Assembly: GCA_905221605.1 (NCBI GenBank)
Contig: CAJNDS010002251.1
Span: 61,001-125,000, forward strand
Reading direction: 5' to 3'
DNA: 64,000 bases
DNA from: Symbiodinium natans
Taxonomy: Eukaryota; Sar; Dinophyceae; Suessiales; Symbiodiniaceae
Made by a program: the position numbers and the translations under genes. Position 1 is the first letter of the stretch; every line of letters starts with the position of its first letter. Below are positions 21,472 through 31,010 of this stretch, piece by piece. The notes under the pieces are model-generated. The model saw nothing but the letters and a program-made list of their open reading frames with translations, was not told the origin of the DNA and did not search any database.

Positions 21472-22072
21472 CAGGGATTTGGGGCTTCAGGCAATTGGGC
21501 CTTAGAGGGTTTAGGGCTTCTGTCAATCCATCCTAGTCCCTGTGCAAGCCCCCAAACCCAAGCCCTTAGCCCCTGTAGGGTTCAAGGCTTAGGGTTTTGG
21601 TGTAGGGAACCTCTGAATCCTCAGCCACCGCAATCCCCGCCGCGCTCAGCCCTAAACCCTCAAGCCCGGTAAGCCTCTGAACCTGACGGCAGGCCCTCAA
21701 GACTTTCCAATTCACTCCGACATGGACTGCTGAAACCTAAACCCTAAACCCTAAACCCCTAAACCCCTAAACCCTAAACCCTAAACCCCAAACCCCAAAC
21801 CCCAACCTGCAGGAACTTCGATCTGTGTTTCAGTCTCTCCAGAGGGATGTGAAGTTCCTGTTGATGACTAGGGCTTCAGGGTTTAACAATTTGAGGGAAC
21901 TCAGGCTGTGGTTCTTTGGCTTCGGTGGCTTTGGGTTCGGTGTTTAAGGGGGTTAAGGAGTTTATTAGTGTAGAAGTTTTTCGGGTTTGGGGTTTGGGGT
22001 ACGGAGTTCACTCCAGCTTCAAGAGGGGCGAAATGAGACAAAAACAGCGAGACCCGAAACGCAGTGAGGGTC

Positions 22073-22123
22073 ATCGTCACCGGAACGTTCAGCTTTACCG
22101 CGGTGAATTGCTCGAAAATGGTC
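22073..22123 (-). CDS. WTIFEQ-family gene, FEQ exon
   Basis: Acceptor GTTCCTTCAG|G, peptide TIFEQFTAVKLNVPVT, GA-type donor (AT|GACCCT). The core motif RIWTIFEQ spans the intron to exon 22676-22755. Related dinoflagellate proteins carry the same motif followed by a VPVTM.LP phrase; the biochemical role is not established to my knowledge. Confidence 0.88.
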
Positions 22124-22189
22124 CTGAAGGAACAGCATACGTACAAAATATGACGTGTTTCACTATTCCGAATAAGCGATGGTGTATAT

Positions 22190-22260
22190 ACGTACATGTA
22201 CATGCATGTACATGTATGGTATGTATATATCTATATATGCGTATACACAAATATGTGAAT

Positions 22261-22295
<35 letters not shown>

Positions 22296-22300
22296 TACAT
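22190..22300. repeat. TA/GTA/GA microsatellites
   Basis: TGTACATGCATGTACATG-type repeats, then (TA)n at 22266-22281 and (GA)n at 22282-22295. Confidence 0.95.
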
Positions 22301-22675
22301 AAAACAGACCTTCACAAGCAAACCACCAGCGTCTGATTTCAGAGCGGCCCCAAAGCACATTAAAAAAAAACATCAGAACAAGGCGCCTGGGCCTCGATCT
22401 ACTACATGCCCTACACTATTCCAGAGCGAAGGGGCTCCTTCTCACAGGCAGCTGTAAGAGAGAACTCCTTGTACTTAGAGGCGCTGAGAAGGCTACTTAT
22501 AACGTATAGCTATGGGGCCTCGGTAGGGTTATACTCCCCTTCGAACCTTAATAAAAATGGTATTATTCATGTTCCCTTGGGCTTTATGCAAACTAAAAAC
22601 ACCCAGTTCCTAAGGGGGTCTATAGAGGGGTTTGGTGAGAACTCGGTGTAAGACCCGGTACCCGGCACCCCTGTC

Positions 22676-22755
22676 CAGATCCGTGTAAGGTAGGTCGGGC
22701 TCTCCCATCTGTCCAAGACGGCCACGACGCGACCCACTCGCTTCAGGGTGCTCTC
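22676..22755 (-). CDS. WTIFEQ-family gene, first confident exon
   Basis: Acceptor ACGCCCAGCAAG|G, peptide ESTLKRVGRVVAVLDRW then ESPTYLTRI, GA-type donor. The sequence ATCT[GGAC]AGG at its end and TTCA[GGAC]CATT at the next exon share GGAC; splicing there gives RIWTIFEQ. Homologues have a similar GRVVAVLD...YLTRIWT stretch. Upstream exons are only tentative. Confidence 0.88.
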
Positions 22756-22994
22756 CTTGCTGGGCGTAAGTTTAGGGTTTAGGGCTTAACTAGGGTTTAG
22801 GGTTTAGGGTTTAGGGTTTAGGGTTTAGGGTTTAGGGTGTAGGGCTGAGGGTTTAATTAGGGTTAGGCTTTAGTTTAGTGACGAACCTAAGTTAAGTTAG
22901 GTTGCCCAGGAACCTAGGATTAGCAAAGGGTACCCGTTTTTTGCTTCGGTTTGTAAGGGAGCCTAACCCTCCCTCCCCTCAACAAGCCTACACC

Positions 22995-23120
22995 TTGGGA
23001 TGTTCACTCTTTTACTAACAATCCTTGATAGGGATTATACGGGTTTAGGGCTATCATGATGGAGGGGTACTACAACCCCTATTATCCCCTATTTAGGACT
23101 GATAGTACAAGGGGGAACAT
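22995..23120. mobile_element. Family B element, copy 2
   Basis: TTGGGATGTTCaCtCTTTTACTAACAaTCCTTgATAGGGATTATA, then one telomeric unit (cGGGTTTAGGG), then ...TTTAGGACTGATAGTACAAGGGGGAACAT. Arms as in copy 1. Confidence 0.8.
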
Positions 23121-23335
23121 CGACAAGTCCTTGGCCGCAACAGTCTGCACCTCATGCTTCCTCAACGAGCTAATCGAATCATTATGTGCTCGAGGCTGAA
23201 CCGTAATATCCTCTCCCCCATAGTACTACTGTATAGCGCATTAAAGGGCCGAAAGACACCACAATCCTTTAGTGGAATATCGGTGTAAACGCGAACCCCC
23301 TTCAAGATTAGGAAATTGATCAATGACAAAAATAC

Positions 23336-23405
23336 GGCGCAAGGCGCGAAGACTTGCTCGAGGTTGGTGCTTCCCGCCCCATCGCATTCGTACAGAATGC
23401 GGTAC
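23336..23405 (-). CDS. Candidate exon upstream of the WTIFEQ gene
   Basis: Acceptor CTGGGTGCTCAG|G, donor GTATTT, peptide YRILYECDGAGSTNLE then QVFAPCA, phase 0 out (fits exon 22676-22755). The homologues I recall have a different sequence here, so it may belong elsewhere. Confidence 0.5.
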
Positions 23406-23449
23406 CTGAGCACCCAGAACAAGGGTTGTGGGTGGGTTAGGTTACAACC

Positions 23450-23555
23450 TTGGGGACCAAATGAACCCTAAAATTGGGTCATATACCCTATATTACTATA
23501 GCTCCTATTAAGGTATATGAACCATAAACCCTTTTAAGGCTCATTTGGTCCCCAA
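23450..23555. mobile_element. Family P palindromic element
   Basis: TTGGGGACCAAATGAACCC...AGGCTCATTTGGTCCCCAA, 18-20 bp inverted termini, interior ATATACC...GGTATAT also self-complementary. Single copy seen. Confidence 0.8.
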
Positions 23556-23794
23556 ACAAGCAAGCCCATAAAGTCTACACCCAAAGCTGGGGCCCTCGTG
23601 AGTGCATCAACAAACGCCGAGACCTCGAAGCAGGTGTAAAAGAACGTAGGATTCGAGATTCGGCCATCTGTTCGGTCTGTTCTTCGTCCTAGGAGCCTAG
23701 GTTCTGGCACACTTTTACTTTTTTTTTGTTGGGGGGGGGGGTGGGGTGGGGGGGGGGAGGGCTCAGAGTTTCGGCTTTGGGGGGGATTCGAAAC

Positions 23795-23851
23795 TGAAGC
23801 TTCACGAAAGATCCTTGTTTGCCAAGGTTCTGGTTGTTCACGAAGAAGCAC
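23795..23851 (-). CDS. Candidate exon, unrecognised gene
   Basis: Acceptor CCTCTTCCTGAG|G, donor GTTTCG, peptide CFFVNNQNLGKQGSFVKL. Phase joins candidate start exon 24014-24108 across an intron that contains a family A element. Confidence 0.55.
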
Positions 23852-23874
23852 CTCAGGAAGAGGATCGAAAACTA

Positions 23875-23987
23875 CTTGGTCGCCCAGTACCCATATTGGA
23901 ATAAGGGCACCCCTTTTTGGGGCTGGATACTTTATGAGGGGGCCCAGAACCAAACAAAGGGGTAAAGGGTACCACTGGGCTACCAAG
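23875..23987. mobile_element. Family A element inside an intron
   Basis: CTTGGTcGCCCAGTAcCCATATT...CCACTGGGCTACCAAG. Lies between exon candidates 23795-23851 and 24014-24108, about 25 bp from each. Confidence 0.9.
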
Positions 23988-24013
23988 ACTACCCACCATC
24001 CGAAACCAGGCAC

Positions 24014-24108
24014 AAACGGCTCTGCCATGCCTTGGGGGCTTCGTGTGCAGCCGCCTCACTAGCATCACTAGCGGAACGAGCAGCGAGAACAAAGTTGATC
24101 ACAAACAT
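24014..24108 (-). CDS. Candidate first coding exon (ATG at 24108)
   Basis: ATG then FVINFVLAARSASDASE, AAAHEAPKAWQSR, donor GTGCCT, phase 2. Ala-rich and hydrophilic after a short hydrophobic start. The frame also stays open upstream of the ATG, so it could be internal. Confidence 0.5.
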
Positions 24109-24308
24109 GCGTGCACACACCCAGGGGCATCGCAGGGGCACGGGCAGGAGTACTGCAGACATGCATGAAGTACGTCTGCTACGCCAACTCGTGTGGGTGT
24201 TGGATGCTACGCCAACTTAGCAGCATCCGCTAGAAGCTATCGCAGGGATTTGGGAACAAGCAGTTCAGGGCTCGGGGTGGGTAGGTAGATACATAGATCC
24301 ACAACCCT

Positions 24309-24415
24309 CTTGGTAGCCCAGTAACCGCATTACAATAAGGGTACCCTTGTGAGGTTGGCTTCTTTACAAGGGAACCTTGAAAAAATGGGCAAAAGGGTAC
24401 CACTGGGCTATCAAG
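24309..24415. mobile_element. Family A element
   Basis: CTTGGTAGCCCAGTAACCGCATTACAATAAGGG...GGTACCACTGGGCTATCAAG. Confidence 0.9.
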
Positions 24416-24540
24416 ACCTTATGCGGTAGTGGTGGTTTGGGCCTGTAGACCATGACAAGGGGTTTTGAGCTCGGGATTCGCAGCGTTCAGGGCTCGAGGG
24501 CCCAGCGTTTTTGGGCTGATGGCCCAGGCATTCTGGCTTC

Positions 24541-24664
24541 TTAGGGTTTAGGGTTTAGGGTTTAGGGTTTAGGGTTTAGGGTTTAGGGTTTAGGGTTTAG
24601 GGTTTAGGGTTTAGGGTTTAGGGTTTAGGGTTTAGGGTTTAGGGTTTAGGTTTAGGGTTTGGGG
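24541..24664. repeat. TTTAGGG telomere-like array
   Basis: About 17 units, nearly perfect. Followed at 24690-24740 by a degenerate family B arm. Confidence 0.97.
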
Positions 24665-24849
24665 TGTGCGTTTATGTTTAGGGGTTTAGGGTTGGGATGT
24701 TCCCCCTAATCCGGACTGTTCGTATAAGGGCATCAAGTTTCCCCCCCCCCCCCCCCCCCATGTCTTCGTCTTCACTCCCTCCTTCCCAAGCCGGCGTCAG
24801 AAAGTCCTGGCAAGCAGCATGTACAGGAAGGTCTTCGAGGGATCCAGGC

Positions 24850-25089
24850 CTTGGTAGCCCATTAGCCATAGGGTTTAGGGTTCAGGGTTTAGGATTCAGG
24901 GTTCAGGGTTTAGGGTTTAGGGTTTAGGGTTCAGGGTTCAGGGTTTAGGATTTAGGGTTTCGGGTTTAAGGATATCTTGATAAGGGCACCCTATTTTTTT
25001 GGTTGCCTGCCTTTATAAGGGAACCACCGACCCAGAGCGAAAAAAAAAAAAAAAAAAAACGAGGCAAAGGGTACCATTGGGCTGCCAAG
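24850..25089. mobile_element. Family A element interrupted by telomeric array
   Basis: Left end CTTGGTAGCCCATTAGCCATA, right part ATATCTTGATAAGGGCACCC... to CCATTGGGCTGCCAAG. A TTTAGGG-type array (24871-24971) splits the element at the position where intact copies read CCATATTAC. ATA is present on both sides of the insertion. Confidence 0.85.
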
Positions 25090-25253
25090 AGGCAGGACTC
25101 GGAAACCCAGTTGTCCAGCGCACTGCTGATCTGCCTCCGGGAGCTACACTCTTATACAAGCCCGAAAACCCTTGCAACCTTAACAACCTTGTAAATTAGG
25201 GTTTATATGGTTTAGGGTTTGAGGTTTAGGGTTTAGGGTTTATGAGGTTTAGG

Positions 25254-25358
25254 TTGGGATGTTCCCCCCTTATACTAACAGTCCTTAATATAGGGCTTAT
25301 AATGCCCCCGATTAGAATCCCGATTAAGGACTGCTAGTATAACGGGGGAACATCCCAA
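25254..25358. mobile_element. Family B element, copy 3
   Basis: TTGGGATGTTCCCCCCTTATACTAACAGTCCTTAATA...TTAAGGACTGCTAGTATAACGGGGGAACATCCCAA; near-perfect 40-bp inverted arms. Confidence 0.9.
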
Positions 25359-26132
25359 CCTGTAAACCGTTTCAAGCCCCACAAGCCTGTAAAGCCTCTA
25401 AGCCCTCTGAACCCTATAAACCCCCTAAACCCCAAAGAATGAGCCCTTTTTGTACCCTCAGGGTGGGGGGGGGGGGACCCTAGCTCGAATGAGACTACAT
25501 AGGGGTTTGATACATTCTGGGACCTCTTATTTGTGTACCAGAAGATCAGAGGGGTTCTAACTCTCCAATAACCGAAGAAACAAGGTTATAAACTCCACGA
25601 CGATTATTGCAAAATAAGTAAACCCACAAAGTTTGAAGTTCATCCATTGGCTCAGCAACGGTTTGCTAGAAAGCAAGTCCCAATCAACAATGAGGAGTTT
25701 ACGAGGTCCGAGATCTCCCAAATCGGCGTGTTGTCTGACACCGGATCGATAGGTAAGACGAGTTCTCGGGACGGTTTCATACATAGTCAGGTCTCTTGAA
25801 CCTGATGGCCATGTCTCTCTTGAACCTGATGACGGTCTTGCCATAATCCCTGAAACCTAAACCCCCAAACCCAAAGCCCTAAACCCCAAACCCTCCTCGA
25901 CCCCCCTAAACCGTAAACCCCATTTCAAGATTTAGGTGTTGGATTGAACATCAACTTTCATCGAATTCCTCGGGGAAGCTTAGGTTTCCGCCTCTCACAG
26001 TTAGGTGGATCAGGGTATAATAAGGTTCCCATAAGGGGAAACAACTACCCTAAACCCTAAACCCTAAACCCTAAACCCTAAACCCCAAACCCAAAACCCT
26101 AAGCCCTAAACCCTAAGGAGGTGGCGGCGCAC
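25359..26132. other. AT-richer stretch, no supported exon
   Basis: A minus-strand frame at 25557-25844 (ending ITLFLRLLES) contains a short tandem repeat (TCTTGAACCTGATG) but has no neighbouring exon in phase. Otherwise degenerate CCCTAAA and a G run at 25467-25476. Confidence 0.5.
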
Positions 26133-26187
26133 CTGATAGTGTACTTCCACGTCCAGGACAAGAAGTGCGTACAGGCGCGGCGATAAG
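26133..26187 (-). CDS. Candidate exon
   Basis: Acceptor CTGCCCCGAG, donor CAG|GTGCGC, peptide LSPRLYALLVLDVEVHYQ. Convergent arrays flank it (CCCTAAA 26042-26116, TTTAGGG 26223-26250). Confidence 0.5.
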
Positions 26188-26774
26188 CTCGGGGCAGGGT
26201 GTCCTTCGATATGGGAGCTTTGGGTTTAGGGTTTAGGGTTTATGGTTTAGCCCCGAAAATAGACCCCAACTAGTAGGACCTCAATCAGGTACCCCTCATA
26301 AGGCAAGGTGTCCTTCGATACGTCTAGGGCTCGACGTTGAAGAGCTGGGGGTTTCAGGATTGCAGGATTCTAGGGTTTAAAGGCCTTCACCCGAAACACT
26401 AACCCTAGACCCTAAACCCTTACCCTCAACCCTAAACCCTAAACCCTAAACCCTCAACCCTGAACCCTAAACCAGGTTTTGGGAAGCTTAGAATCTGCGC
26501 CTGCCAGGGCTGACAGGGGTGGGGGGGTCGCCACTCGTGGGCAGAACATCCAAAGAAAAACTCCAAAACCATACGAAGGGGGCCCTCTTTGCATAGCCAG
26601 GGCACTTTCCTAGAGCCTAAAGCCAAAACCCTAAACCCTAAAGCCTAAAGCCTAAAGCCTAAAGCCCCACCCTAAGCCCCAAACCCGAATAAGCCTGCTA
26701 CTGAAACCGGGACCCTAGAGGCCCCAAAGGCTCTAAGAAGCTATAAGCCCTCAAAAGCTACCGTGAAGTCCTAC

Positions 26775-26815
26775 GCCAGGAACAGGAAAGCAGCAACAAT
26801 GTCCAAGAACCGCCC
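26775..26815 (-). CDS. Candidate exon, hydrophobic
   Basis: Acceptor GGTTCAAAG|G, donor GTAGGA, peptide GRFLDIVAAFLFL, a likely membrane helix. Confidence 0.45.
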
Positions 26816-27045
26816 CTTTGAACCTTCTAAACCCTGTTGTTCCCCTGAACCCTAAACCTAAATCCTAAAACCTAACCCCAGACCCATAGTCAAAACTAGT
26901 CTGACAGGGGCTCTTATGTCCGTATAGCATCATGACTTAGGTTATAGTTATAGGTCAATTACTGCTCGTATAGCATCTTAGGCCCTAAACCCTACACCCT
27001 AAACAAGAAACAATTTTGTTGACACCATACGGGCCGGGTTTCTAC

Positions 27046-27087
27046 AAGCGCGCAGCCCATACGCTGGTCGCGAGGGCACGGAATGTC
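27046..27087 (-). CDS. Candidate exon
   Basis: Acceptor GTCATGCAG|G, donor GTAGAA, phase 0, peptide DIPCPRDQRMGCAL. Confidence 0.45.
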
Positions 27088-27351
27088 CTGCATGACATGC
27101 GGCCCTTTGTTGCTTTAGCGTTTCCGGGCTTCGTGTCCAGGGTTGAGTATATAAGAAGTTCATGTTCTATCTTCCCTACACCCCCCAGAGTAGGACAAAC
27201 AATCTAAGCCCTGAGCCCTGAGCCCGAAGCCCTAAGCCCGAAACCTAAGCCCTGGGCTCGGGGGCTGTGGGTGTTATCTCACGAGGTTGCTGGAGAAGGG
27301 GAGAGGGGAGACCAAAAGGGAACAGCAGGGGGAGAGAGGACGAGAGACACA

Positions 27352-27352
27352 G

Positions 27353-27387
<35 letters not shown>
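27352..27387. repeat. GA microsatellite
   Basis: (AG)n run inside a GA-rich stretch. Confidence 0.95.
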
Positions 27388-27389
<2 letters not shown>

Positions 27390-27843
27390 AGGGTCTATGG
27401 CCTAGTAAGCCATAAGACCGGAGAGGCGCCAACTTCGTGCAAAGACGACAACACTAAAGCCAGAAAGCTCCAATTCCTCCGAAACACTAACCCTAAACCC
27501 TAAACCCTAAACCCTAAACCCTAACACCCCTAAAGAGAGTCTGGGTTCTTATTAGGGACCTTGCACTAAGTGAGACTTGTAGACCGTAGTGGTTCTAGTC
27601 AAGTTTCGCCTTTTGCCGTGAGCTTCTGAAGTATCCGCAAGCCCTCTCAGAAACGTCCCCATGAAATTCTGCAGTGAGTCGTTTAGGGTTTAGGGTTTAG
27701 GGTTTAGGGTTTAGGGTTTAGGGTAGTCGAATATAAGCAGTACCACCTTCAAACCCCAAACCCTAAACAAATCACCGAGACACACGAGACATTCCTGAGA
27801 AATGGGGCTGGGCAAGCCGTTTGAGAAGCCTCAAACCAATAAG

Positions 27844-27938
27844 GGTCCATGTACCTATATAGTATATACTTGGGCCTTAAAGCTACTGTATGGTAACCCC
27901 TTCAGGCCCAAGTATACACGACATAGGCACATGGACAC
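27844..27938. mobile_element. Family C palindromic element, copy 1
   Basis: GGTCCATGTACCTATATAGTATATACTTGGGCC...GGCCCAAGTATACACGACATAGGCACATGGAC. Two other copies near 59.2 and 59.6 kb. Confidence 0.88.
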
Positions 27939-27985
27939 TTAGGGAGCCCACCCCATCAACGCATTGCCCTAAATCCAAGCATTTT

Positions 27986-28100
27986 CTTGGCAGCCCAGTA
28001 ACCATATTACAATAAGGGTACGCTTGTTGGGGTTGGTTACTTTACAAGGGGGAACCTAGTACCCAAAAAAGGGGAAACAGGGTGCCACTGGGCTGCCAAG
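27986..28100. mobile_element. Family A element
   Basis: CTTGGCAGCCCAGTAACCATATTACAATAAGGG...CCACTGGGCTGCCAAG; 18 bp from exon candidate 28119-28163. Confidence 0.92.
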
Positions 28101-28118
28101 TTTTCCGGTTCAGGATGC

Positions 28119-28163
28119 AAGCTGCTCCTTGCCAATGGGAGCCTCGCCGAAAAAGATGACGTC
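28119..28163 (-). CDS. Candidate exon
   Basis: Acceptor CACCTGGAAAG|G, GC-type donor (GCATCC), phase 0, peptide DVIFFGEAPIGKEQL. Confidence 0.55.
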
Positions 28164-28353
28164 CTTTCCAGGTGAAACGAGGTTTCGGGCGTGAGGAGCC
28201 AACCCTAAACCCTAAACCCTAAACCCTAAACCCCAAACCCGAAACCCTAAACCCTAAACCCTAAACCCTTGGGGATAAATTGTTTCGAGGCTGGGAGACA
28301 GGGTTCAGGGATGAGCTGGAAGTGGAGCACCTCACCCGACCTTCACAGTCTGG

Positions 28354-28453
28354 GTTTAGGGTTTAGGGTTTAGGGTTTAGGGTTTAGGGTTTAGGGTTTA
28401 GGGTTTAGGGTTTAGGGTTTAGGGTTTAGGGTTTAGGGTTTAGGGTTTAGGGT
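28354..28453. repeat. TTTAGGG telomere-like array
   Basis: About 14 perfect units; CCCTAAA partner at 28203-28268 on the other side of a coding-like island (minus frame VLHFQLIPEP). Confidence 0.97.
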
Positions 28454-28522
28454 GTTGGCTTGGAGTCCACAGAAGCCTAGATCCAACTTCATGTCCTCAA
28501 AGGTATCATATACATCCCTTGC

Positions 28523-28617
28523 ACGTGAAGTAGGTTGTATATTTCTTGTTCCCCCCCCCCCCAAATGGACACCCGGTCACCAATATTAAAAAGGAACCTT
28601 ATATACACTCACCAATA
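28523..28617. mobile_element. Family I repeat, copy 2
   Basis: Same core as 18284-18395 (GAAGTAGG...TTTCTTG...CACCAATATTAAAAAGGAACCTTATATACACTCACCAATA), with a C run inserted. Confidence 0.85.
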
Positions 28618-28743
28618 GCATATAATATGAACCCCAAATCCCTAAACCCTAAACCCTAACTCATATCAACATCTCCAAAACTGTTTTAGGGTTTAGGGTT
28701 TAGGGTTTAGGATTCAGGGCTGCAAGCGCTTGAAAGGGGATAC

Positions 28744-28807
28744 CTGCGCCAGGAACCACCCCGGCCATAAGGATTGCCTGTGCAATTCCTGCGGTGGATT
28801 GAGCAAA
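28744..28807 (-). CDS. Candidate exon
   Basis: Donor GCAG|GTATCC; acceptor CGCCCGAAG. Peptide FAQSTAGIAQAILMAG then VVPGA; strongly protein-like and possibly membrane-associated. Family not recognised. Confidence 0.6.
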
Positions 28808-29029
28808 CTTCGGGCGCACGGTTGAAGAATTAGGAAAGCACTGAGCCTTCTTCCTTCAGGCAACAACTGGGTTTAGGGTTGAGGGTCTGAGGGTACGGAG
28901 GGTTCCCGCACGCCGTGGGGCACCCTTATTAGCTTTCTGGCCGAATTTCGGGCCCATAAACAAATGCTAAACGCCGTTCCTGTGTCTAGCATCAACCCTA
29001 AACCCAAAACCCTAAACTCTAGGACTTGC

Positions 29030-29083
29030 AAAGCCGTCCTTGAGGGCGTAGAAGGTTGGGTTCTCAGTGCCAGTCCGCTCCTT
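29030..29083 (-). CDS. Candidate exon
   Basis: GC-type donor with full consensus (GCAAGT), 18 codons KERTGTENPTFYALKDGF, phase 0. Acceptor GCAAACAAG is weak. Confidence 0.6.
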
Positions 29084-29279
29084 CTTGTTTGCAGGTTTGA
29101 GGTTTAGGGTTAAGGGTTTAGGATTTAGGATGACCCAAGAGTAACCTAGGACCTAGGACCTGCGGACTTTCTGGGGGGCGCTTGGGGTTTTGGAAGGATT
29201 TGTGGGCTTTGAAGCCTTTAAAACTTGGGGTTTAAGGTTTTCGTGGTGCCGGGGGGCTGGCAGGCAAGAGGAACTCCTA

Positions 29280-29361
29280 CATGGGCTATTACACCCTAAC
29301 AACCCCTTAAACAGGCCCTTGAAAGGGTAGGCTAGGGGATTCTAAGGCCCAATAGCCCATG
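29280..29361. mobile_element. Short palindromic element
   Basis: CATGGGCTATT at the left and AATAGCCCATG at the right; interior CCCTAACAACCCC...GGGTAGGCTAGGGG also pairs. Partial family E fragments lie nearby at 29131-29162 and 29470-29506. Confidence 0.65.
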
Positions 29362-29734
29362 CTGGCTTGCTTTGGCTTCCAACCCTAAACCCTAAACCCT
29401 AAACCCTAAACCCTAAACCCTAAACCCTAAACCCACCCTAAACCCTCGATTGGGATCGTGATCCGACCCCTAACAAAAGCTGACAAGGGCACTACTGGGC
29501 ATCCTGGCTCGGGGATTGAGTCCTACATGCCCTGAAGCCCTCTAAAACCCTAAACCCCTAAACCCCTAAACCCCTAAACCCTAAACCCTAAACCCTAAAC
29601 CCTAAACCCCAAACCCTAATTAAACCCTAAACCTAAACCCTCTGAACCCCTGAGCCCTAACCCCACCACCCTCAACCCTACAAACCCCGCAGGCCCTGAA
29701 ACCCGAAACCCGAAACCCCAAGCCGTCATGGTAC

Positions 29735-29770
29735 CGCCGGCCAGAAACGTCGGTGGTTGAGGGGCACCTC
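29735..29770 (-). CDS. Candidate exon
   Basis: Acceptor CACGAGTAG|G, donor GTACCA, phase 0, peptide EVPLNHRRFWPA. Confidence 0.5.
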
Positions 29771-30082
29771 CTACTCGTGGCCAACGGGGAATTTTGCCCC
29801 GTAAGCCCTAAACCCTGAACCCTGAACCCTGAACCCTAAAGCCTAAACCCTACCCTAAACCCGGAAAGGCAGACTTTGCAGGAATTGTTATTTGGGGAGG
29901 CTTAACGAATGAGAAGGCGCTGGGCTCTCTGAGGGTACTGCGAACACATTTTTGATGTTTAGGGTTTAGGTTCAGGGTTTACAAGCCTTCGGGCTCTCCA
30001 TTCGGATCCAGGCTCTAAGTCTAAGTCCAAGTCTGGGCTTAAGGGTTTAGGGAGGTTGTTGTTTTGCCCTGAAGTATGGCAC

Positions 30083-30117
30083 CTGCCTGCGCCAAGGCGT
30101 TCCAAGCCTGTGAGAGC
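30083..30117 (-). CDS. Candidate exon
   Basis: Acceptor CCAACTCTGAG|G, donor CAG|GTGCCA, peptide ALTGLERLGAG. Confidence 0.5.
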
Positions 30118-30860
30118 CTCAGAGTTGGGTTCTGGGTTTTGGGATTTGGGGGTCTAGGGGTTTAGGGGCTTAGCGGTTTAGGGGTTGAGGGGTGTATTCT
30201 TTGGGGTTAGGGGCTCCGGGGTTTATGGTTTGGGGTTCAGGGTTCAGGGTTTAGGGTTGGGGTTTTAGGCCTAAAGCCTATATTCTCGTAACCCACAGGT
30301 CCATGCTGTTTCAAAGGCTGGAGCCAAAAGCAGGTATGCTACCACAAAACCCTATCCGTGCCTGTAACGGTATTTACTAGCCCTTGCCCAAACGTCCACG
30401 CCAAGTCAGACCCAGAAGGATGCGGGGTTCTCGGTTTGGGTCATAGACATGTATATGTACAGTTAAAGCCAAGTCCCAAACGTTAAGCACCAAACCCAAA
30501 ACCTAATTCCTTCCCCGAGTGCGACAAGCCTCCCATGTAGACATCTGTCTGAATATGATTGGAACTTACTCATTAGGCAGGGTGCTGTAGATAAAGGCGG
30601 TTGTAATATTCGGGGGAAGGGAACAAACCTGAAACTTTGTGTTACAGCACTTAGGGTTTGTGGGACTTCGGCTTAGGTCTTTTGAACCCTAAACCCTAAA
30701 CCCTATAAACCCTAAACCCTAATTAAACCCAAAACCCAGAACCCTAAACCCAAAACCTTAAACCCAAAACCCAACACCCAAAACCCAAAACCTTAAACCC
30801 TAAACCCTAAACCCTAAACCCTAACCCCCCCAAAGGCTTTGGGGCTCATGAGCTTCTTGC

Positions 30861-30917
30861 TGCGTTAGCCCAAGGGGCAGGTAGGCGACGCTCACGCCGG
30901 CTTCGTAGCTCTGGCTC
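30861..30917 (-). CDS. Candidate exon
   Basis: Acceptor CCTTTGACAG|G, GC-type donor (GCAAGA), peptide SQSYEAGVSVAYLPLGLT. Flanked by CCCTAAA arrays on both sides. Confidence 0.55.
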
Positions 30918-30930
30918 CTGTCAAAGGACT

Positions 30931-31010
30931 AAACCCTAAACCCTAAACCCTAAACCCTAAACCCTAAACCCTAAACCCTAAACCCTAAACCCTAAACCCT
31001 AAACTCCCTA
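30931..31010. repeat. CCCTAAA telomere-like array
   Basis: Perfect units, then a coding-like island at about 31060-31150 and a mixed TTTAGGG/TTCAGGG array at 31158-31270. Confidence 0.95.

Noticed and set aside
21665-21745. Minus-strand island VHVGVNWKVLRACRQ
   Set aside because: Same reason as 21807-21857; lies inside the intron between the FEQ and ILPKDQ exons.
21807-21857. Minus-strand island ELHIPLERLKHRSKFLQ with perfect AG|G and GT sites
   Set aside because: Looks like an exon, but the family reading VPVTM-ILPKDQ joins its neighbours directly, so it must be intronic. Used to calibrate other calls.
25557-25844. 95-codon minus-strand frame
   Set aside because: Protein-like at its end, but contains a short tandem repeat and has no phase-compatible neighbour; left as unsupported.
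27016-27207. 63-codon plus-strand frame
   Set aside because: Antisense to a minus-strand exon candidate with AG|G and GT sites; no plus-strand neighbours.
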